32,469 nt of DNA. It comes from an uncultured Bacillota bacterium. GTDB lineage: Bacteria; Bacillota; Clostridia; Christensenellales; UBA1242. Location: NCBI GenBank assembly GCA_947088415.1, contig CAMUGK010000003.1:1-32469 (forward strand), in the 5' to 3' direction. The position numbers and the translations under genes are program-made. Under the pieces are notes generated by a model, which ran no database searches, was not told the DNA's origin, and worked only from the letters and a program-made list of their open reading frames with translations. Shown in pieces: positions 7,650 to 15,361 of the stretch; position 1 is the first letter of the stretch; every line of letters begins with the position of its first letter.

Positions 7650-7990
7650 TTTGGCATTTAGGCGTGTGCTTGTATTATACAAGTGCTGTCGCTTCGCTCC
7701 AGCAGACAAGCACACGCCTATAACTCAATTTTGTTGCAAAAAGAGCGGTTGCTGGCAGAGCGTAACGCGACCCGCTCTTTTTGCTTTTTGTTTTCTTCTC
7801 TCTATTATTCTATAGTGTAAACGAATATTCTTTGTTGTCAAGGTTAAAGTGTATGCTGTTAGCAACCTTGACAACGGCAGAGATATTCGTTTTTTTGCTG
7901 ATTAAGAGAGAGTAAGGGTAAAAAGAAACCTAAGCCGTTTTGGTTTAGGTTTTTCTTGTTATTCTGCTAGTTTCAAAAGTAAGCAACTAA
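7650..7990. ncRNA. Structured module, copy B (candidate RNA or folded ssDNA)
   Basis: About 341 nt, homologous to 1862-2221. H1 7660-7673/7706-7719 (14 bp) is capped by GCTG-TC-GC-TTC-GC-TC-CAGC (7685-7703). The TC/TC internal mismatch and TTC loop are kept from copy A while the flanking pairs differ compensatorily. H2 7736-7748/7772-7784 (13 bp) has 5 A/5 T where copy A has 4/4. H3 has an outer stem 7797-7803/7905-7911, a middle stem 7819-7828/7883-7892 and an inner 12-bp stem 7834-7845/7864-7875, with GGCAGA kept. H4 7926-7933/7945-7952 has a sequence different from copy A but still pairs. Confidence 0.55.
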
Positions 7991-8003
7991 CTCGTCTGGT
8001 TTT

Positions 8004-8705
8004 TTATTGTAAAGGTTTTGTTTTTGGCAAATTTTTGCCACGTGGGTATTGTTTTGGTGTTGATTTGATTTTGTCTATAAAAACAAGTGTTCTGTTTGCA
8101 TCTATTTCTGAAATTGTGATTTCTTGAACGTTGCCAAGTTTTCCACCTAAGGTTGTAATGGCTTTTTGACCTTGCTCTAATTCTTCTTGAACTCGTTGTG
8201 ATTTAAACATTATGGCTTGTCCGCCAATTTTAACAAGCGGAAGAAGATATTCGCTTAAAGTGTTGACTTGTGCAACTGCACGAGAGGTTGTGTAATCAAA
8301 CTTTTCGCGATTTTCTTTTGCAAAGTCTTCAACACGTGCATGAACTGCGGTTATATTTGTTAATCCTAAAAGTTTTAATGTGTCATTTAAAAAATTAACA
8401 CGTTTTTGTAGACTGTCTAACAGCGTTATTTTCAGGTCTGGTCTTAAAATTTTAAGTGGAATCCCAGGGAATCCTGCACCACTTCCAACATCCACTACAG
8501 TGGAGTTGTTTTTAATATAATTGCTTGCTAAAATACTGTCAAGAAAGTGTTTAAAAATAACGTCATATTCTTCTGTTATTGCGGTTAAGTTGAATTTTTG
8601 ATTTTCTTGCACCAAAAAGTAGTAATAAGTGACAAATTGATTTGCTTGAGAATCACTTATTTTAAAACCATATTTTTCAAAAATTTGAATTAATTTTTCT
8701 TTCAT
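8004..8705 (-). CDS. rsmG: 16S rRNA (guanine-N7) methyltransferase RsmG (GidB)
   Basis: RsmG methylates a guanine of the 530 loop of 16S rRNA using SAM. The 233 residues include the family's NLTAI segment followed by FKHFLDSI, the SAM-binding VVDVGSGAGFPGIPLKI, LLDSLQKRVNFL, and the TSRAVAQVNTL and KIGGQAIMFKS strands. It overlaps mnmG by 4 nt (ATGA), the usual gidAB arrangement. The T tract of the terminator split by element B overlaps its stop codon. Confidence 0.95.
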   Translation of the reverse strand: MKEKLIQIFEKYGFKISDSQANQFVTYYYFLVQENQKFNLTAITEEYDVIFKHFLDSILASNYIKNNSTVVDVGSGAGFPGIPLKILRPDLKITLLDSLQKRVNFLNDTLKLLGLTNITAVHARVEDFAKENREKFDYTTSRAVAQVNTLSEYLLPLVKIGGQAIMFKSQRVQEELEQGQKAITTLGGKLGNVQEITISEIDANRTLVFIDKIKSTPKQYPRGKNLPKTKPLQ

Positions 8706-10579
8706 TTATTTTCTTCTTTAAATCTTTTCACTAAAACACTTAGCACGGCAATGTCGGCAGGGGAAACTCCAGAAACACGAGAGGCTTGACCAATGTTAAG
8801 CGGTTTAATTTCAGCCAGTTTTTCAGCAGCTTCGCGACGAAGTCCATGATAATGGGTATAATCAAAATCTTGCGGAATGCTTACCTTTTCATTTTTTAAG
8901 GCTTTATTTATCTCGTCTTGTTGTTGATTTAAATAGCCTTCATATTTTACCATTATGTTAACTTCTCTTAAAATATCATGGTCAAAATCGTTAAAAATTT
9001 CTAAATAATTGTTAATTTTAAATATGTCTATATTAACTCTTTTCAAAATTTCTCTTATTGGCATGTTTTCTTTTGGAATGCTCTCATTATTTTCGACAAA
9101 CAAAAGTTTGTTTTTATCATCTAGCACAAATTTAGTTCTCAATAATTCTTCAATCTTTTTAATATCTTCAAGTTTTTTAAGATAAATATTATATCTATTA
9201 TCATCAACAAGTCCAATATCTCTTCCAATTTGTGTTAAACGCAAATCTGCATTATCTTGACGAAGAAGAAGTCGATATTCTGCTCTACTTGTCATCATTC
9301 TATAAGGCTCATTTGTGCCTTTTGTAACAATATCGTCAATAAGTACGCCAATATATCCATCACTTCGTTTAAGGACAAGTTGTAGTTTGTTTTTTAAATA
9401 GAGATTTGCATTAATCCCTGCAATAATTCCTTGACCTGCGGCTTCTTCATAACCGCTTGTTCCATTTATTTGCCCAGCAAAGAAAAGGCCTTTATGATTT
9501 TTAATTTCTAAAGTTGGGTTTAACTGCGTTGGTTCAATACAATCATATTCAATCGCATAAGAATCTCGCATAATCTCTGCATTTTCAAGTCCTTTAAGTG
9601 AATGAATCATTTGCTCTTGCACATCAACTGGCATTGAAGTTGAAAAACCTTGAATATATATTTCATTAGTCTTTGCACTTTCTGGTTCTAAAAAGAGTTG
9701 GTGGCGGTCTTTATCTGCAAAGCGAACAATTTTGGTTTCAATAGAAGGGCAATATCTTGGCCCAATGCCTTTAATTAAACCACTAAAAACTGGTGCTTTG
9801 TCTAAATTATCTTTAATAATCTGATGAGTATCCAAATTGGTATAGGTCAGATAGCATGGTGTCTGCTCGCCTTTACGTTTGCTTTCTTTAGGTGTGATAA
9901 AAGAAAAATTTTGTATATCTTCTTCGCCATTTTGAATTTCAAGTTGAGAAAAATCTATACTTCTTGAATTAACCCTTGCTGGCGTTCCTGTTTTAAATCT
10001 TAAAAGTTTAATTCCCAGTCTTTTAAGACTATCTGACAAAAGTTCGGCATTGCTAAACCCATTTGGCCCTATGTTTTTTGTGTAATCTCCTATGATTATT
10101 CGGCTTTTAAGATAAACTCCTGTTGCCAAAACAACTGCTTTTGCCTTATATTCTTCGCCAACAGCAGTTTTAACAATTTTATCTTGAGTTGAGTCATTGC
10201 AAATTATATCAATTACTTCGCCTTGACGAAGATAAAGGTTAGGGGTGTTTTCAAGCGTTTTTTTCATTTCGTTATGATATTCAATTTTATCTGCCTGAGC
10301 ACGAAGTGATTGAACTGCTGGACCTTTCCCAGAATTAAGCATTCTAATTTGAAGCATTGTTTTGTCAATATTGACACCCATTTCACCGCCAAGCGCATCA
10401 ACTTCGCTTACAAGTTGACCTTTTGCTGTTCCGCCAATTGACGGATTGCACGCCAAAAAAGCCACTGCATCAAGACTTAATGTCAAAAGCAATGTTTTAT
10501 TTCCAGTTCTTGCAAGCGCAAGGCCAGCTTCACAACCTGCGTGTCCTGCACCGATAACAATAGCGTCAAATTCTTTCAT
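8702..10579 (-). CDS. mnmG: tRNA U34 carboxymethylaminomethyl enzyme MnmG (GidA)
   Basis: A 625-residue FAD enzyme that with MnmE makes cmnm5U34 in tRNAs reading split codon boxes. It has the N-terminal FAD motif VIGAGHAGCEAGLALAR, the GidA signatures CNPSIGGTAKGQLV and GPRYCPSIETKIVRF, then GQINGTSGYEEAAGQG, and a C-terminal helical domain ending in GLRREAAEKL and SRVSGVSPADIAVL. Length is standard. The -10 TATAAT (minus strand, 10588-10593) is only 8 nt from the ATG, so the mRNA has almost no leader. It is transcribed with rsmG and separated from mnmE by an opposite-strand GNAT gene. Confidence 0.97.
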   Translation of the reverse strand: MKEFDAIVIGAGHAGCEAGLALARTGNKTLLLTLSLDAVAFLACNPSIGGTAKGQLVSEVDALGGEMGVNIDKTMLQIRMLNSGKGPAVQSLRAQADKIEYHNEMKKTLENTPNLYLRQGEVIDIICNDSTQDKIVKTAVGEEYKAKAVVLATGVYLKSRIIIGDYTKNIGPNGFSNAELLSDSLKRLGIKLLRFKTGTPARVNSRSIDFSQLEIQNGEEDIQNFSFITPKESKRKGEQTPCYLTYTNLDTHQIIKDNLDKAPVFSGLIKGIGPRYCPSIETKIVRFADKDRHQLFLEPESAKTNEIYIQGFSTSMPVDVQEQMIHSLKGLENAEIMRDSYAIEYDCIEPTQLNPTLEIKNHKGLFFAGQINGTSGYEEAAGQGIIAGINANLYLKNKLQLVLKRSDGYIGVLIDDIVTKGTNEPYRMMTSRAEYRLLLRQDNADLRLTQIGRDIGLVDDNRYNIYLKKLEDIKKIEELLRTKFVLDDKNKLLFVENNESIPKENMPIREILKRVNIDIFKINNYLEIFNDFDHDILREVNIMVKYEGYLNQQQDEINKALKNEKVSIPQDFDYTHYHGLRREAAEKLAEIKPLNIGQASRVSGVSPADIAVLSVLVKRFKEENK

Positions 10580-10650
10580 CGCAAAACATTATACAATAAA
10601 AAACAAAATTTTCCAATAGGTTTTTATAATTTAAGAAAAAAATTTTAATC

Positions 10651-10679
10651 TTGACAATCAATTGGTTGAGTGTTAGAAT
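10651..10679 (+). promoter_or_regulatory. Promoter for a leaderless GNAT mRNA
   Basis: A perfect TTGACA at 10651-10656, a 17-nt spacer ending in TGT, and TAGAAT at 10674-10679. The ATG at 10686 begins 6 nt after the -10, at the expected transcription start, and no Shine-Dalgarno sequence fits in between. Confidence 0.7.
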
Positions 10680-10685
10680 ATCTAT

Positions 10686-11270
10686 ATGGAAAAGAATCAA
10701 GAATATGCTAAAATCAAATTAAACAATGAAGATATAACAATAAGCTATTATTCGATGTTAATTCAAGACAGTTTGTTTGCATATAATAGCCGCCACCAAA
10801 AGATTGCTAAATGTAGTTTTGAAATTTTTGATATTTTTGAAAGACCATTAACTTTAGAAGAACAAAAAAACATCACGAAAAGTAGACTTAATGACCCCGA
10901 GCCAAACAAAATGTATATCGGAAATACATACAGGCTTTATTATGGAGATAAAGTTAATAATAAGGAATTTACATTGGATGATAAATTATATAAATTAATA
11001 TCATCCTATTGCAGGCTTAATTTTATTTCCATTCTTGACGAAAACTATTATAAAAAAGGCGTTGGAAGTGCATTAATTAAAACTCTTGAGAATCTAGCTA
11101 TTTCAAAAGGATGTGATTATATTAAAGGAATTTATTCTCCTTCTCAGCCTTTTCCTGACGGAGCAAAAAGTTTTTATCAAAGGAACGGTTATCAAATAAA
11201 GCGTATCGGGGATTGTTTATACCCAACAGTTTTTAAGAATTTAAATAAAGAAAAACCCTTAGAAACCTAA
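10686..11270 (+). CDS. GNAT-family N-acetyltransferase
   Basis: A 194-residue protein whose C-terminal part shows the GNAT acetyl-CoA site: strand LNFISIL, then KKGVGSALIKTLENLAISKG (the Q/RxxGxG/A loop appears as KKGVGSA), and the final SFYQRNGYQIKRIG. The N-terminal ~100 residues are unlike common small GNATs. The acceptor is unknown. It lies on the plus strand between two minus-strand tRNA-modification genes, with its own promoter and probably a leaderless mRNA, so it looks like an accessory insertion into a core block. Confidence 0.8.
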   Translation: MEKNQEYAKIKLNNEDITISYYSMLIQDSLFAYNSRHQKIAKCSFEIFDIFERPLTLEEQKNITKSRLNDPEPNKMYIGNTYRLYYGDKVNNKEFTLDDKLYKLISSYCRLNFISILDENYYKKGVGSALIKTLENLAISKGCDYIKGIYSPSQPFPDGAKSFYQRNGYQIKRIGDCLYPTVFKNLNKEKPLET

Positions 11271-11279
11271 GGGTTTTTT
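11251..11279. terminator. Bidirectional terminator between GNAT and mnmE
   Basis: AAAAACCCTTAG (11251-11262) pairs with CTAAGGGTTTTTT (11267-11279), with T runs in both directions. It serves two convergent genes. Confidence 0.85.
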
Positions 11280-12615
11280 ATTTCCCAAGACAAAATTTTG
11301 AAAAAATCATGTCGATAATTTCTTCGTTTTCACATTCTCCAGTAATCTTGCCTAAACTATTCCATAATGCTTTAATATTCATTGCCACAATGTCCATGCT
11401 TAAATCAATGTCAACAATAGTTTTTTCAACAATATTCAAACTCTCTTTCAAAATATTAATTTGTCTTTCATTGGTTACAACAAGATTAGAAAAATCTATT
11501 TCTTCACCGATTACTTTTTTATATATCTCTTCTTTAATTTTTTCAATATTTTCTTCCATTACGGCTGAAACTTGAATTTCATTTTGTTGTTTTGCTAGCA
11601 TTCTTGATTTGTCCATTTTGTTGACAATAACAATATGATTTTTGTTTTTTGATAATTCCAAAATTTCTTTATCTTGATTTTCCAGCTGTCTACTTCCGTC
11701 AAGAACAACTAAAACTAAATCGGCATTTTCTATGCTTTGTTTGCTTTTTTCAATGCCTATTTTTTCCACCTTGTCACTTGCTTCTCGAATACCTGCCGTG
11801 TCGATAAAATTTAGTTTAAGTCCTTTATAAAATGTCTGTTCTTCAATAACATCCCTTGTTGTTCCTGCAATGTCAGTAACAATAGCCCTTTCACTTCCAA
11901 CTAAAGAGTTCAAAATACTTGATTTCCCAACATTTGGAGAACCTACAATTGCAATATTAATGCCCTTAGAAATAAATTTTGCATTTTGAGACCTTTCAAC
12001 AAACTCTTTAATCTCGATTTGAATTTCTTTTAGCCTTAATTCTATTTCTTGTTTTGCAGTTTTTTCGAAATCTTCTTCTGGATAATCTAAAGTTGCTTCA
12101 ATTTTGGCAATTTCCTCTGTTAAAGAATTTTGCAAATCTTTGATTTTTGATTTCAACTTGCCTTCTGCAACAGAAAGTGATGCTTTAAGTTCGCTCTCAC
12201 TTTCGGCATTGATTTCGTCTATAATTGCCTCAGCTTCATCAAGTGAAATTTTGCCATTTTCAAAAGCTCGACGTGAAAGTTCTCCTGCTTCGGCTAAATT
12301 TGCTCCTTCACTTAAAAGCCTATCTAAAACTTTTTGAGTTATAACACTTCCGCCATGAACTTGAAATTCAATCATGTCTTCGCCAGTATAAGAATAGGGT
12401 GCTTTAAAATAAACACATAAACATTTTTCAATCAAGTCTTCAAGGATGTGGAAATTTCCTAAATACAAATACCTTGGCAAAATTTTGTCTTCAAAAAAAA
12501 CTTTGCAATAAAAAACCTTTTTTGCAATGGTTAAACTATCTTGTCCACTCATTCTCACAATTGAAATTCCGCCTCTGCCGAGAGGGGTTGAAATGCAGGC
12601 TATTGTTTTGTTCAT
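11278..12615 (-). CDS. mnmE: tRNA modification GTPase MnmE (TrmE)
   Basis: A 445-residue GTPase, partner of MnmG in U34 modification. The N-terminal folate-binding domain starts IACISTPLGRGGISIVRMSG. The G domain has G1 GSPNVGKSS, the switch TDIAGTTRD, G3 DTAG and G4 NKMD, and the C-terminus ends with the catalytic FCLGK (CxGK). Length is standard. The ATG at 12615 is 6 nt after an extended -10 TGATATAAT (minus strand, 12622-12630), with no ribosome-binding site between them, which points to a leaderless transcript. Confidence 0.97.
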   Translation of the reverse strand: MNKTIACISTPLGRGGISIVRMSGQDSLTIAKKVFYCKVFFEDKILPRYLYLGNFHILEDLIEKCLCVYFKAPYSYTGEDMIEFQVHGGSVITQKVLDRLLSEGANLAEAGELSRRAFENGKISLDEAEAIIDEINAESESELKASLSVAEGKLKSKIKDLQNSLTEEIAKIEATLDYPEEDFEKTAKQEIELRLKEIQIEIKEFVERSQNAKFISKGINIAIVGSPNVGKSSILNSLVGSERAIVTDIAGTTRDVIEEQTFYKGLKLNFIDTAGIREASDKVEKIGIEKSKQSIENADLVLVVLDGSRQLENQDKEILELSKNKNHIVIVNKMDKSRMLAKQQNEIQVSAVMEENIEKIKEEIYKKVIGEEIDFSNLVVTNERQINILKESLNIVEKTIVDIDLSMDIVAMNIKALWNSLGKITGECENEEIIDMIFSKFCLGK

Positions 12616-12662
12616 ATTTGTATTATATCACGAAATAATTAAAAATGCAATAATATAAACTA

Positions 12663-12691
12663 TTGACAATTTTCGACATTTATATTAATAT
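12663..12691 (+). promoter_or_regulatory. Promoter with a 0A box in its spacer
   Basis: TTGACA at 12663-12668, 17 nt, then TAATAT at 12686-12691. A perfect 0A core TTCGACA lies at 12672-12678, inside the spacer, where a bound Spo0A-type protein would be expected to block RNA polymerase. This is inferred from position. Confidence 0.55.
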
Positions 12692-12697
12692 ATGTTC

Positions 12698-13249
12698 ATG
12701 ACATTAGATATAAAAAATAGCACTTTAAAAAAACTAACATATTTTGTTAAAGCTGGGCATGTTGCTTCAAGAGATTTTGCCCGCTATATTTATGCAACCA
12801 TGCTTGCAAATTGCATAGAACACTCTTGTTTTAATTTATCAAACGGACAACTTCTTCAAAACTTTTCTTTTACAGAGATAAAAGAATATTTTGGCGGATT
12901 TGATGAAAAGACGAAAGAAGATATGAAAACAAAAATTTTTAATTCAATAACTCAAACAGGTTTAAAAATCAAAAAATGTCAGCCACAAGAGATTTTGAAA
13001 TATAACGAATGGAAAGTTGCTTTATATTTTGGGAAAATCAAAAACACAGATGAATATGATGCACACTTTTTAAAGGAAGAAGAAAATGGGGCATGGTCAG
13101 AAAAAATGGGTTTTGAAAAAGATGTAAGTTTTTATGGTTCACTTTTAAAAACAATTTATCCATGCTATCAAAAATATGAACTTGAAAATGTATATAAAAT
13201 TACAAATCCTTATGCAATCGCAGAGCCAGAACATGAGTTGATAAAATAA
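12698..13249 (+). CDS. Hypothetical protein
   Basis: 183 residues from the preferred ATG at 12698 (6 nt after the -10, leaderless style); the in-frame ATG at 12692 touches the -10 and is less likely. I recognise no family. The N-terminal half is helical (ASRDFARYIYATMLANCIEH); the rest is mixed and charged, with KYNEWKVALYFGKIK and a C-terminal YPCYQKYELENVYKITNP. No signal peptide or membrane segment is seen. It sits between mnmE and jag on the opposite strand, as an accessory gene with its own, possibly Spo0A-controlled, promoter. Confidence 0.65.
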   Translation: MTLDIKNSTLKKLTYFVKAGHVASRDFARYIYATMLANCIEHSCFNLSNGQLLQNFSFTEIKEYFGGFDEKTKEDMKTKIFNSITQTGLKIKKCQPQEILKYNEWKVALYFGKIKNTDEYDAHFLKEEENGAWSEKMGFEKDVSFYGSLLKTIYPCYQKYELENVYKITNPYAIAEPEHELIK

Positions 13250-13323
13250 AAAGTTGGCAGTAAACGTTGAAAACCAAATTTTTCTTATTTAAAATATCTC
13301 TATCATACAAAAAGGAGATATTT

Positions 13324-13974
13324 ATGAGCATATTCGATGATTTAAGAGAAAAATTTAAAGTAGACTTGAGTGAATGGATTCAAGTTGTAGACCCACGTTC
13401 AAAATGGACGATGAATGATTTTGAAAAAACCGGAGTCGTCGGTGGAATGGTTAAACCACATTGTATAAGATGCACAACATATAATTACTGCTGGTTTAAA
13501 AACGAAGAAGGAAAAAAGCCAAAACCTTTTGGTTACGAAAAATATTCTTCTATCGTTTTGAGTAAGTTAAAAGACATAATGGGACTATATCACCCTAGAT
13601 GCCATTGTGAAGAACAACCTATTGACTCCCCAAAAGAAAAAGATGTTTCAATAATCAAACTTGATGAAAAAATGGTATATCTTTTTAATGACAAGGCAAA
13701 TTGGCTACTGAGCATGGGATATTCTAGAGAAGATTCAGGTGAAGTCTTTAAATTAATAGAAACACTAAGTAAAAAATCTTATAGCGAAGGAAATTATATT
13801 ATTGACCCGCCACCTGAAGATAAAATTCAGTATGGTTTTAGAATAAAAATCTTTATTGATTTTCCGGGAAAGAGAATAAAAGAGGGGCGTATTTATAAAA
13901 TTATATCTAGTTATATAGTTTATCCATTTGGAAAATTAAGAAATAACACACCAATAGGAGGTTGGGCAAAGTGA
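13324..13974 (+). CDS. Putative DUF6883-like toxin domain protein with N-terminal Cys cluster
   Basis: 216 residues from the ATG at 13324, which follows AAAGGAGA. The N-terminal half has metal-site-like clusters CIRCTTYNYCWF and HPRCHC; HPxCxC endings resemble those of phage Mu F-like head proteins. The C-terminal ~100 residues (FNDKANWLLSMGYSREDSGE, then two strands ending FGKLRNNTPIGGW) resemble the DUF6883 toxin-type domain of polymorphic toxins, judged from memory. The overlapping downstream gene fits an immunity partner. No secretion signal is seen. Function is inferred and uncertain. Confidence 0.5.
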   Translation: MSIFDDLREKFKVDLSEWIQVVDPRSKWTMNDFEKTGVVGGMVKPHCIRCTTYNYCWFKNEEGKKPKPFGYEKYSSIVLSKLKDIMGLYHPRCHCEEQPIDSPKEKDVSIIKLDEKMVYLFNDKANWLLSMGYSREDSGEVFKLIETLSKKSYSEGNYIIDPPPEDKIQYGFRIKIFIDFPGKRIKEGRIYKIISSYIVYPFGKLRNNTPIGGWAK

Positions 13975-14351
13975 AATTATATGATAAAGTTAAAGTAATA
14001 AATGATTGTGATTATTATAATAAACAAGGAATTTTTAAAGGTAGAACGGGAAGAATAAATTTTGCTGAAATAAGAAATAATTGTTTCCATGTGGTTTTCA
14101 TTGACGAAAGGTTTGAAGATAAAAACTTTGAGTGGACAGACGAAAACATGCCAACCATGAAAGATGATATTTTCTTAGAAATGAAAATAGAAGATTTGGA
14201 AGTTGTTGAAGAGAGCAATGCCACTGATGAAGATATTTTAAATGACATTCCAAACAATAACCCAGAATGGTGGTGTAAAGTTGAAAATGGTTTTATTATG
14301 AACTTGCTTGGAGAAAAGAAAAATAAAATTCCTTATGATTATAAATCATAA
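13971..14351 (+). CDS. Possible immunity protein (DUF4926-like)
   Basis: 126 residues from GTG at 13971, 9 nt after AGGAGG. The start overlaps the upstream stop codon (GTGA), so the two genes are translationally coupled. The N-terminal ~75 residues (LYDKVKVINDCDYYNKQGIF, KGRTGRI, then MKIEDLEVVEE) read like a small SH3-type barrel such as DUF4926, a family often next to toxin genes. The acidic C-terminus includes NPEWWCKV. The acidic character and coupling support an antitoxin or immunity role, but this is inference. Confidence 0.5.
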   Translation: MKLYDKVKVINDCDYYNKQGIFKGRTGRINFAEIRNNCFHVVFIDERFEDKNFEWTDENMPTMKDDIFLEMKIEDLEVVEESNATDEDILNDIPNNNPEWWCKVENGFIMNLLGEKKNKIPYDYKS

Positions 14352-14378
14352 AAAAGTGGCAGATATTGCCACTTTTTT
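14351..14378 (+). terminator. Terminator of the toxin/immunity-like pair
   Basis: AAAAAGTGGCA (14351-14361) pairs with TGCCACTTTTTT (14367-14378), directly after the stop codon. Confidence 0.85.
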
Positions 14379-14450
14379 ATTTAAAATATAAAGTTACTTA
14401 AAATAAAAATTTAAAAATTTTTTATCTTTTAATTACGACAAATTGATAAT

Positions 14451-14549
14451 TGTCGAACATTTGGTTCACGCCAAGCGTTAGGCATAAGTTGAATTAATTA
14501 TAGCATTGCATTTCAATTACACCCAATAGATAATCGCCAAGCGTTAGGC
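14451..14549. repeat. 0A box and a pair of 15-bp direct repeats
   Basis: A perfect 0A core TGTCGAA lies at 14451-14457. CGCCAAGCGTTAGGC occurs at 14469-14483 and again at 14535-14549, 66 nt apart start to start, and the second copy runs up to the jag stop codon. Their role is unknown. The repeats are richer in GC than their surroundings. Confidence 0.55.
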
Positions 14550-14552
14550 TTG

Positions 14553-15344
14553 TTATCTGTCTTTATATTCTTTTGGGAATATGATTACATATCTTCTTGG
14601 GTCTGTGCCTTTGCTGAGAGTTGTAACTCTGTCATCATCGGCAAGTGCTGCATGAATTATTCGACGCTCTGCCGGTTTCATAGGCTCTAACTTGAAATAT
14701 CTACCACTCTTTGCAACTTTGTCAGCAATACGCTTTGCTGTCGCTTCCAAACTTTCTTCTCTTTTTAAACGATATGAGTCTATGTCGAGCAAAATTCTCT
14801 TTTGTGTTTTGCCTGCAACTGTTTGCAAAAGATAAGTTAACGCATAAAATGCTTCGCCTTTGTGACCAATTGCTTCGCCAAGGTCGTCACCTTCAACTGA
14901 ATATGTTACATACTTTTCGTCTTCTTGAGTTTTGATTTCAACATCTTTGCCCATGGCTTTGAAATAACCTTGTAAAAACTCGAGTGGCTCAACAGTTTTT
15001 TCTTCTTTCTTTGTTTTTTTAGGATCTTCTTCAACTGCAGGCTTTTCTTCTTTTTGAAGTTCTTCAGCCTTTTCAACTTCCTGTATTTTTACTTGAATAG
15101 GTTCTTTTTTCACTTCTTTTTCAACTTCTTCTTCAAATTCGTCTGCTACAATGCGTTTGCTTGCACGTTTTTGATATTTTTCTTTAGCGTCTTCTGAAAT
15201 TGAAACCAAAACTTTAGCCTTTTTGAATAATCCGCCTTCATTTAAAATTTTAATATCCACATCTTCACGTGGTGCTTTAAGTTCAAGCAAAGCATTTTCG
15301 ATTGCTTGTTCAATATTTTTCCCTGTTGCTTCAACTGATAACAT
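14553..15344 (-). CDS. jag: RNA-binding protein Jag (KhpB/EloR)
   Basis: A 263-residue RNA-binding protein linked in Firmicutes to cell elongation and, historically, to SpoIIIJ. It has the Jag-N domain (~1-50, ending GGLFKKAKV), a long Glu/Lys-rich linker (~55-120), a KH domain with the GxxG loop as IGHKGE (159-164), and an R3H domain with R227 and H231 in ERRIIHAAL. The start has GGGGGA upstream. It lies 17 nt after yidC in the conserved rpmH-rnpA-yidD-yidC-jag operon. Confidence 0.95.
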   Translation of the reverse strand: MLSVEATGKNIEQAIENALLELKAPREDVDIKILNEGGLFKKAKVLVSISEDAKEKYQKRASKRIVADEFEEEVEKEVKKEPIQVKIQEVEKAEELQKEEKPAVEEDPKKTKKEEKTVEPLEFLQGYFKAMGKDVEIKTQEDEKYVTYSVEGDDLGEAIGHKGEAFYALTYLLQTVAGKTQKRILLDIDSYRLKREESLEATAKRIADKVAKSGRYFKLEPMKPAERRIIHAALADDDRVTTLSKGTDPRRYVIIFPKEYKDR

Positions 15345-15361
15345 CTTCTTTCCCCCTTAGT

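Larger units (their letters stand above)
6544..7993. mobile_element. Cassette element B: transglutaminase-like cargo plus structured module, inserted in a terminator
   Basis: It has the same layout as element A: left end ATAAATTTTGAAACTAG at 6544, minus-strand cargo gene, promoter, structured module (7650-7990), and right inverted repeat TGCTAGTTTCAAAA. Flanking arms AAAAAACCAGAC (6524-6535) and GTCTGGTTTTTT (7994-8005) rejoin into a perfect terminator stem with loop AAAA if the element is removed together with one copy of the direct repeat GTCT (6540-6543 and 7994-7997). That reconstruction is strong evidence for insertion into a terminator shared by convergent genes. No transposase is encoded. 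Confidence 0.65.
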
